In this document: piece by piece, positions 1 to 5,838 of the stretch
Position numbering within the stretch: position 1 is the first letter of the stretch
Layout: each line of letters starts with the position of its first letter
Assembly: GCA_038231615.1 (NCBI GenBank)
Contig: JBBRLA010000492.1
Location: 1-6,663 of the forward strand
Origin: JBBRLA01 sp038231615
Lineage (GTDB): Bacteria; Myxococcota_A; Polyangia; Palsa-1104; JAEUJZ01
Reading direction: 5' to 3'
Length of the DNA stretch: 6,663 nt
The notes under the pieces: generated by a model
Database searches by the model: none
Told to the model about the DNA's origin: nothing
Seen by the model: only the letters and a program-made list of their open reading frames with translations
Position numbers and translations under genes: made by a program

Positions 1-1
1 C

Positions 2-1057
<1,056 letters not shown>

Positions 1058-1081
1058 GATCGACAGACCCATCCATGGGGA

Positions 1082-1675
1082 TCACTCTCCATCCTCCTCA
1101 TCGCCAAAAAAGGCGGCTACCGGGATGTCGATGAGATCGAAGGGCTCAACCTTCACCTTTTCGTGTTTCTCGGCAGTCAGGACCAACAGGTACCCCTTCG
1201 GGGCCCATCGGTATGCCTTCAACGTCTCCTTCAGTGGGTCCACGATCCAGTAGTGCGGCACGCCGCAGCGCTCGTAGCAGTCGAACTTGTCAACCCGGTC
1301 GGTCCGGTGATTAGAGGGGGAGAGGATCTCGCACACCCAGTCCGGCCGGACATAGATCGGCGTTGTTTCCGGCAGAACCGGGAGGCGCTCCCGACGCCAA
1401 CCGCTGACATCCGGTCGGTACACTTCATTGATCTCGAACCAGACCTCCTGCTCCGTCAGGAACCACCAGCCCCACGGATCATCAGGGCCCCGTGGTCGCC
1501 GTCGCCCATAGGGATCGACCAGTGCCGACAGCTTGCGCTGAGCCTGGCCGTGCTTCGGGGCGGGCATCGCCTTCTGCACCAGATCACCGCCGACGATTTC
1601 ATGGAAGCGCTGCTCTTCGGGGATGGCGAGCAGATCGCCAACGGTGGCGAGTCGGTGCGCCGTTGCGGTTCTCAT
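1082..1675 (-). CDS. Uma2 family (DUF820) putative PD-(D/E)XK endonuclease
   Basis: A 197-aa protein with the Uma2/DUF820 layout: an N-terminal helix with ATVGDLLAIPEEQRFHEIVGG, then RPDVSGWRRE (Asp about residue 89), WVCEILSPSN (Glu about 116), DRVDKFDCYERCGVPHYWIVDP (Lys about 130), and a short beta-rich tail ending in an acidic stretch. These acidic and lysine positions match a restriction-endonuclease-like PD-(D/E)XK active site, so nuclease activity is plausible, but few Uma2 proteins have been tested. The ATG at 1675 is chosen because family members usually start about ten residues before the first helix. An in-frame ATG at 1699 would add eight residues; neither start has a strong Shine-Dalgarno sequence. 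The gene lies 65 bp downstream of the MCM-like gene in the same direction with no visible terminator between, so it is probably cotranscribed. Confidence 0.88.
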   Translation of the reverse strand: MRTATAHRLATVGDLLAIPEEQRFHEIVGGDLVQKAMPAPKHGQAQRKLSALVDPYGRRRPRGPDDPWGWWFLTEQEVWFEINEVYRPDVSGWRRERLPVLPETTPIYVRPDWVCEILSPSNHRTDRVDKFDCYERCGVPHYWIVDPLKETLKAYRWAPKGYLLVLTAEKHEKVKVEPFDLIDIPVAAFFGDEEDGE

Positions 1676-1740
1676 GCTGCCAGCATAGCCCGCCCACATC
1701 TGCCTGGCTTCTTTTCATTCGTGTGTGCCAGCGTGCAGCC

Positions 1741-4224
1741 CTACCCGCGCCCCATCTGCCGGGCGTAAAGGTCCCGATCGATCCGCGCCAGGTTCAGCTC
1801 CTGTTCCAGTTGCTCCTGCTTCTCGGCCTCCTCGTACCTGACCAGACGCCGCAGCACCGCATCGACCCCGTCTTTCAGCGCCGGGGGCATCTTCGCCCAG
1901 ACCTCCGGCCGTTCTTTCGGGAACCTTTCGAGGTACCAGGTCATGCTCTCCATCTGGGTATCGATGTAAAGCCCCAGCCCGAAGAGCCCGCGCGAGATCC
2001 ACTCGTCCGCGGAAAGCCCCGCCAAAAGCCCCTCTCGCTCCTCATGGGTCAGCGGCTTGTCCAGGTTCTGCTCGTTCACCGCCGACAACCCATGGGAGAT
2101 GAAGCGGGCCATGGCCTGGTGGTCCACCTGGTGCTCCGGCTCCTCGAAGAGCGCCACGTTCAGAATCTGCTCGGCATACCAGTGCTGCGACGCCAGGGGC
2201 AGCGCCACCAGGGCCTCCTGCACCCCCAGCATCACCGGCGGCGGATCCGGCAAGTTGTCATCGAAGATCGCCCCGCCCTCGGGGGCCGCATCCGGTTCCT
2301 CGGGTTCTACTTGCACGGGCGGTTCATCCGCCGTGGCCTTGATCCCCTCCTTCACTTCCTCTTCGGGCGTCACGGGCTGCGCCTGGGCCTGCGCCTGCAC
2401 TTCGGCCAGCGTCGGCAAATCATAGGTGCCGTCCTGGATCATCACCCCCCGCTTGTGCAGCTCGCGGCGCACCATCGCCTCCGAGCACATCACTAAGGTG
2501 GCGATCTCGGCCGCCGTCACCTCGGTCCGCCCGCCGAAGTTCCATACGATCTCGTGCCACCTGAGGTTCGAGGCCCGCACCGCCCGTTCCAGTTGTTTTT
2601 GCTGGGAAGGCAGGGGTACGATGCGCTCGGTCTGCCCGCACACCCAGCGCACCACCTCCATCTTCAGCGAGAGCAGGTCGAAGGCCCGGTCCACGTCCGC
2701 CGCGGTCGCCACGCCGCGCCCGTCGGCCCGGGAAAGGGCGCCGACCAGCTTGCGGGCGGTATTGGCCATGCGCCGCAAAAGCGAGTCGGCATGGTACGTG
2801 CCCAGGCGGCCGGTGTATTCGCGCAGCACCATGCCCACCTTGCTCATCAGCTCTTCCATCAGATCCGCCACCGGGTCCAGGTCCACCACCGCGAAGCGCT
2901 CCAGCACGCAGGCCACCAAACGCTTCAGCGACCGCGTGCGCCGGGCGGCTTCCTCGGGCACGGTCGGGGGGGCCTGGGTCTCGTCGTGGCGGGTCTCGGG
3001 GTAGGCCGACTGCCGGGCGATGTCCCCGGCGGCGCGCACGGCGTTGTCGCCGCAGTCCAGGTTGATGACGATGTCCATGCGCGACATGAAGTCGTAGGGC
3101 ATGGAGATGATCTTGTGGCGGCTGGCCGGGTCGTCGTCCTTGACCACGACCTTGCCCTTCAGAATGGACAGAGGGTTGGAGCACAAAAGCACGCCGCAGC
3201 GCGATTCATACGTGGCCGAGGCGGCCTTGGCCGGGCTGATCTTGCCGTCCTCCAGCACGGACATCAAGATGGCCTGCAGGATGTTGACGTCGCGCGGTGC
3301 GATGCGGTGGATGTCGTCGATGGTGCATACGCCGCCGGAGCATTTGGGCAAAATGCCTGGGTGGGCCACGAAGCCGCCGGGGCCCATCTCGACGCGGGCC
3401 CCCAGGCCGGCGGCGCTGACCATGCCGGGCTGGACCAGTTCGGAAAGGGGCGCGAACAGGCGCGCCTGTTCGACCAACAGTTTCTTCCCAATGCCCGGGT
3501 GTGAATACAGATACAGGGAAAGCCGCGAGTTGACGTTGGGCAGGACCTGGCCGTACGAGAGGGCCTGGAGCATGATCAGCTCCTCGGCGATCTGGAAGCG
3601 TTCCGAGAGGGCGGCGGTGGCCGCGTGGGTCAAGGCGCGGGCCTCGGAGCGCAGGTGCAGGCGCAGGCCGCCGGGGGTGGCGATGAGCTGGTCCAGCAGA
3701 CGCTGGGTGGTCTGCATCTCTTCATTAGAAGGGCCGAGCATGGAGGTGGGGCGGGACAGGGGCCGCAGATCGAGCATGTCGATGTGCATCGGGCGCTTGT
3801 CTTCTGCGGGGCCCTGCATCTGGCGGCGGCCGGCGGGGGAGCTCGGGTCATCGTCGGGTTCGTCCAGGACCAAGGCCCACAGGGTGCCAAAGACCATCAT
3901 GCGGGTCCCGTTGCGGGCGGCGTCGCGGGCGCGGCGCAGCAAGGACGGGTCGCGGATGGGGGTGGTGATGATCTGCTGTTCGCTCTCCAGGTCCATGAGG
4001 GTCAGGCGGTAGTGGAACAGGCCGCCGATCTGGACCGGGGGGTGGACCTTGGTGACGCGCACGGCGATGCCGGTGGCGACGTTGCCGCCCAGGTAGCTGG
4101 CCTCGGAGGTGGAGGTGAAGCGGGGGAAGCGGGAGTAATCGGCGCCCTCTTCCTGCAAGGGCGGCGCGGGCCGCGGGGGGATGTCGGGGATGTCGGGGAT
4201 GTCGAAGATCGTGGATTCGTGCAT
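1741..4224 (-). CDS. MCM-like AAA+ ATPase with OB-like N-terminus and C-terminal winged helix plus extension
   Basis: An 827-aa protein. Residues about 45-120 look like an OB-fold beta-barrel. The AAA+ core (about 200-520) follows MCM order: P-loop SHPGIGKK (241-248); an SAAGLGARVE...GGFVAHPG hairpin resembling the MCM helix-2 insert; Walker B GVCTIDD (298-304); KISPAKA like the pre-sensor-1 hairpin; sensor 1 CSNP (348-351); arginine-finger SRMD (381-384); and a LLRRMANTAR...ATAADVDRA lid like the MCM sensor-2 region. Residues about 566-603 (VTAAEIATLVMCSEAMVRREL) resemble a winged helix. A Gln/Ala-rich, acidic linker and an unrecognised helical tail (about 655-827) follow, ending in a likely coiled coil. 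Odd points: Lys replaces the P-loop Ser/Thr, and Asp replaces the Walker B Glu. A TTG at 4263 is in frame but coincides with a -35 box, so the ATG at 4224 is preferred. DNA unwinding or remodelling is inferred. A Mg-chelatase/ComM-type relative is the main alternative. Confidence 0.82.
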   Translation of the reverse strand: MHESTIFDIPDIPDIPPRPAPPLQEEGADYSRFPRFTSTSEASYLGGNVATGIAVRVTKVHPPVQIGGLFHYRLTLMDLESEQQIITTPIRDPSLLRRARDAARNGTRMMVFGTLWALVLDEPDDDPSSPAGRRQMQGPAEDKRPMHIDMLDLRPLSRPTSMLGPSNEEMQTTQRLLDQLIATPGGLRLHLRSEARALTHAATAALSERFQIAEELIMLQALSYGQVLPNVNSRLSLYLYSHPGIGKKLLVEQARLFAPLSELVQPGMVSAAGLGARVEMGPGGFVAHPGILPKCSGGVCTIDDIHRIAPRDVNILQAILMSVLEDGKISPAKAASATYESRCGVLLCSNPLSILKGKVVVKDDDPASRHKIISMPYDFMSRMDIVINLDCGDNAVRAAGDIARQSAYPETRHDETQAPPTVPEEAARRTRSLKRLVACVLERFAVVDLDPVADLMEELMSKVGMVLREYTGRLGTYHADSLLRRMANTARKLVGALSRADGRGVATAADVDRAFDLLSLKMEVVRWVCGQTERIVPLPSQQKQLERAVRASNLRWHEIVWNFGGRTEVTAAEIATLVMCSEAMVRRELHKRGVMIQDGTYDLPTLAEVQAQAQAQPVTPEEEVKEGIKATADEPPVQVEPEEPDAAPEGGAIFDDNLPDPPPVMLGVQEALVALPLASQHWYAEQILNVALFEEPEHQVDHQAMARFISHGLSAVNEQNLDKPLTHEEREGLLAGLSADEWISRGLFGLGLYIDTQMESMTWYLERFPKERPEVWAKMPPALKDGVDAVLRRLVRYEEAEKQEQLEQELNLARIDRDLYARQMGRG
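4177..4203 (-). repeat. Three tandem 9-bp units GGGGATGTC inside the MCM-like gene
   Basis: Three exact, in-frame copies of GGGGATGTC (plus strand) encode Asp-Ile-Pro three times near residues 8-16 of the MCM-like protein. Unit length is a multiple of three, so copy-number change would lengthen or shorten the tail without a frameshift. Confidence 0.9.
4214..4224. repeat. Direct repeat GATTCGTGCAT, copy 1, covering the start codon of the MCM-like gene
   Basis: This exact 11-bp word recurs at 4324-4334, 110 bp away in the same orientation. Copy 1 includes the first codons (Met-His-Glu) of the MCM-like gene on the minus strand, so a protein bound here could block transcription or translation initiation. 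Confidence 0.6.
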
Positions 4225-4234
4225 GACGACATTG

Positions 4235-4263
4235 AATATGAATCGGAATGGCACTGTTGTCAA
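4235..4263 (-). promoter_or_regulatory. Candidate sigma70-type promoter of the MCM-like gene
   Basis: On the minus strand a perfect -35 box TTGACA (4263-4258) is followed after 17 bp by CATATT (4240-4235), which matches the -10 consensus at four of six positions. Ten bases then separate the -10 box from the ATG at 4224. A transcript starting about seven bases below the -10 would have a leader of only three or four nucleotides. This agrees with the lack of any Shine-Dalgarno sequence before either the ATG or the in-frame TTG at 4263. Confidence 0.5.
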
Positions 4264-4272
4264 GTTAGATTA

Positions 4273-4290
4273 ATTTACAATTTCGTAAAT
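4273..4290. promoter_or_regulatory. Palindrome ATTTAC-N6-GTAAAT, candidate operator
   Basis: Perfect 6-bp arms with a 6-bp spacer lie ten bases upstream of the candidate -35 box of the MCM-like gene. Size and place fit a binding site for a dimeric regulator. The protein that would bind is not known. Confidence 0.4.
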
Positions 4291-4334
4291 GCATATGGCA
4301 TATAAAAGATGCACGCGGACGGCGATTCGTGCAT
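4275..4334 (-). CDS. Possible 19-codon upstream reading frame
   Basis: An ATG at 4334 opens a short frame on the minus strand, MHESPSACIFYMPYAFTKL, closed by TAA at 4277-4275. Its first four residues (MHES) are the same as those of the MCM-like protein because both starts lie in copies of the 11-bp direct repeat. No Shine-Dalgarno sequence is visible. It could be a leader peptide, but chance is equally likely, and if transcription starts near 4228 it is not in the mRNA. Confidence 0.15.
   Translation of the reverse strand: MHESPSACIFYMPYAFTKL
4293..4303. promoter_or_regulatory. Palindrome ATATGgCATAT, candidate operator
   Basis: A perfect 11-bp palindrome with a single central base sits three bases beyond the ATTTAC-N6-GTAAAT site. 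The hexamer GCATAT also recurs at 4291, 4298, 4331 and 4446 in this AT-rich stretch. AT-rich DNA makes such sites easier to meet by chance. Confidence 0.3.
4324..4334. repeat. Direct repeat GATTCGTGCAT, copy 2
   Basis: Second exact copy of the 11-bp word at 4214-4224. Its CGTGCAT half (4328-4334) also pairs with an inverted ATGCACG at 4309-4315 across a 12-bp spacer, so the core heptamer occurs three times within 121 bp. Confidence 0.6.
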
Positions 4335-4715
4335 ATTTTACACTGAGGTACCAAGTCGGTGATGCTTCACAAAACCCGGAACAACACGACACTGTTTCAC
4401 TGAGCATAGAAAAACAAGACAGCTTCTTACATAGTGAATAACTGGGCATATAATTGGGTCATTGATTTCGCGGATGCCGATGCCGGCGAAGGTGGCGGGC
4501 CCTGCCGCCTCGCCTACCACCGCCGCCCATGCCAAGGCCACGCGCCGCAAGCTGGGCCGGTAGAACAGACGGCCCCCGCTTCCTTCTGACCCCGCCGAGT
4601 ACCCACGACGAGGTCCATACCTCCGAATTCCTTCACCGACAACCGCCTGTAGCCCGCGGGTAGACCAGGGGGTAGCAGGGCGGCAGCTCATTGCCTGCTA
4701 GCTGGCTCGGCTGGT

Positions 4716-5027
4716 TTACTCGACGCGTAGGTTCTGCGGATCGCGGCGCGAGTCCCAGATCCGCAGGACCAGAACCTGATCCTCGATGCAGCGGTAGATG
4801 ATGCGATACCGCCTGCAAAGCACAAAGCGGTAGCGGCCTTTTGGAGTCAAGTAGGGATCAAAAGATCCACGTTCAGGAAACTCTTGGAGGCTGTAAACGG
4901 CCTTCAAGAGCTGCCTGATCAGCTCTCGTGCTGCCGGTGGATTCCGTGGAGCGATGTAGGCGTGAATGTCATCCAGATCCCAGGTCGCCAGGTGCGTGAG
5001 TTGGACGCGCCATCTATGGGGCGTCAT
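4716..5027 (-). CDS. RelE/ParE family toxin of a type II toxin-antitoxin pair
   Basis: A 103-aa protein with the RelE/ParE fold pattern: an N-terminal strand WRVQLTHLA, two helices (about residues 15-48, including ATWDLDDIHAYIAPRNPPAARELIRQL as family features in two parts), the SLQEFPERGSFDP turn, then a strand-rich C-terminus with RYRFVLCRRYRIIYRCIEDQ and LVLRIWDSRRDPQNL. The string of basic residues and the closing Arg-Asp-Pro motif are typical of this superfamily. ParE members poison gyrase and RelE members cut mRNA on the ribosome; the sequence alone does not decide which. The ATG at 5027 is chosen because it overlaps the antitoxin stop by 14 bp, as expected for translational coupling. 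An upstream in-frame ATG at 5066 would add 13 residues with no family resemblance. Confidence 0.88.
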   Translation of the reverse strand: MTPHRWRVQLTHLATWDLDDIHAYIAPRNPPAARELIRQLLKAVYSLQEFPERGSFDPYLTPKGRYRFVLCRRYRIIYRCIEDQVLVLRIWDSRRDPQNLRVE

Positions 5028-5316
5028 GAACGGACCACCGCTTCTCCCAGCGCGCCAGTTCATCATCCAGATCCACGACCTGCCCGGCCGCCACCTGATG
5101 CTCCGCGGCGTCTACTGCATGCTGCAGCTCAAAACGAGCCCGCAGCGACTGGTACTCCTGAAAGGCCTCGACCGGTATCAGGACTGCAACCCCACGTCCT
5201 CCCTGTGTCACGACGACCGGGCGCCCCGTATCCGCCACCTGTTGAATGATCTCGCTGGCGCGGCTCTTCAGATCGGTCGCCGGCATGATGTCGTCGCTAA
5301 TCTTCATTGCCAACAC
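5014..5316 (-). CDS. Phd/YefM family antitoxin
   Basis: A 100-aa protein. Residues 4-60 match the Phd/YefM DNA-binding domain: MKISDDIMPATDLKSRASEI, then IQQVADTGRPVVVTQGGRGVAVLIPVEAFQEYQ. The C-terminal part (about 61-100) is acidic and helical, as expected of the flexible segment that wraps the toxin. The GTG start at 5316 is preferred over the ATG at 5307 because AGAGAGG (minus strand, ending near 5324) is seven bases from the GTG and 16 from the ATG. The gene precedes and overlaps the toxin gene, the usual order for this family. Antitoxin and complex would be expected to repress the shared promoter. Confidence 0.9.
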   Translation of the reverse strand: MLAMKISDDIMPATDLKSRASEIIQQVADTGRPVVVTQGGRGVAVLIPVEAFQEYQSLRARFELQHAVDAAEHQVAAGQVVDLDDELARWEKRWSVHDAP

Positions 5317-5343
5317 GCAGTCACCTCTCTTTCATGAAGCTAC

Positions 5344-5349
5344 TGTACA
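5344..5349. promoter_or_regulatory. TGTACA core, candidate YefM-type operator of the toxin-antitoxin genes
   Basis: TGTACA lies 28 bp upstream of the antitoxin start. The same hexamer is the published core of the yefM-yoeB operator in Escherichia coli. Here it overlaps a weak -10 candidate (TACAGT, minus strand 5347-5342), with TTGCTA as a possible -35 box 16 bp further upstream, so binding could block the promoter. Only one copy is seen. Confidence 0.4.
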
Positions 5350-5584
5350 TTCGCACCCATGTCTAGCAAGGGGGATCTCCCCAAGCCTGACGCAGAGCAC
5401 CTCGGCCCCAGGAGGGTATCCGCGCCGAGTCAGGGCCTGCCCAACGACCTGCAGCAGCGCTTACTGCGTAAGGGTGTCGTACTCCGATTGCAACCACAGC
5501 GCGGTGGCCAAGCATAGACAGGCGTTCACTCCCACGGGCAGAGAAATCACCGTCATATACGCATAGCCCTTAGCATATGGCGGA

Positions 5585-5721
5585 CCTGGGGAATCGGGAG
5601 CTACCACCACCGCCCCAGGGAGATAGCAAGCTGATCTATTGGGCGCCACCTGGGAGGCGCAGATCCCAGGCGGGTATCAGGCTTCAGCCCTGGCCAGGTC
5701 TTTTACTACGGCTACCCAGGG
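5585..5721. repeat. Three successive CCTGGG/CCCAGG inverted repeats
   Basis: CCTGGGG (5585-5591) pairs with CCCCAGG (5613-5619); CCTGGGA (5649-5655) pairs with TCCCAGG (5664-5670) across an 8-nt loop; CCCTGG (5688-5693) pairs with CCAGGG (5716-5721). The third begins with the palindrome CCTGGCCAGG (5689-5698). None is followed by a T run, so ordinary intrinsic terminators are unlikely. They could fold in RNA or be remnants of a repeat family. Confidence 0.5.
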
Positions 5722-5838
5722 GGAAACCTGCGGGTCCGGGTTCCGCGAGCCGGAGTCCGAGAAGGCTGGCCAGCGCCTCCTCTGCGATGCTTCGATCAGT
5801 CTCCTTTTTCACGCGACATGATCACGCTTTGTCTCCCA

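Larger units (their letters stand above)
4225..4715. other. Intergenic region: AT-rich regulatory stretch and GC-rich spacer without a recognised gene
   Basis: The span separates the toxin gene from the MCM-like gene. About 4261-4470 is near 40% GC by hand count, against roughly 60-65% elsewhere, and holds the promoter, palindromes and repeats listed here, plus two CACTGAG words at 4341-4347 and 4398-4404. About 4471-4715 returns to high GC. An open frame on the minus strand (4338-4691) crosses the composition break, lacks a ribosome-binding site and resembles no family I know. No convincing terminator (stem plus T run) is seen for the toxin operon. Confidence 0.6.
5317..5838. other. Intergenic region between the antitoxin and peroxidase genes; no recognised gene
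   Basis: The 522-bp span holds the presumed toxin-antitoxin promoter at its left end and a group of inverted repeats at 5585-5721. The open frames are short and unlike any family I know. One minus-strand frame (5461-5649, GTG start, 62 codons) ends with a hydrophobic stretch, VISLPVGVNACLCLATALWLQ, but has no clear ribosome-binding site. No stem with a T run is visible after the peroxidase stop codon. Confidence 0.5.

Noticed and set aside
1068..1079. CCCAT-cc-ATGGG inverted repeat between the convergent ATPase and Uma2 genes as a terminator
   Set aside because: The loop is only two bases and no T run follows on either strand.
1492..2496. Long plus-strand open frame (334 codons) opposite the Uma2 and MCM-like genes
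   Set aside because: It is antisense to two well-supported genes, crosses their boundary, and is rich in His, Arg, Leu and Gln as expected from reverse reading of GC-rich codons; no motif is recognisable.
2554..3504. Plus-strand open frame (316 codons) opposite the AAA+ core
   Set aside because: Low-complexity Gly/His/Val/Gln composition and exact overlap with conserved ATPase motifs on the other strand mark it as a shadow.
3625..4305. Plus-strand open frame (226 codons) opposite the MCM-like N-terminus
   Set aside because: Gly/Ala/Gln/Val-rich with no motif; explained by the GC-rich codons of the real gene.
4338..4691. Minus-strand open frame (117 codons) between toxin and MCM-like genes
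   Set aside because: It crosses a sharp GC change, has no ribosome-binding site and gives no recognisable protein; kept only as part of the intergenic description.
5371..5382. GGGG-ATCT-CCCC hairpin upstream of the toxin-antitoxin genes as a terminator
   Set aside because: Four-base stem with no T run; it could equally be chance in GC-rich DNA.
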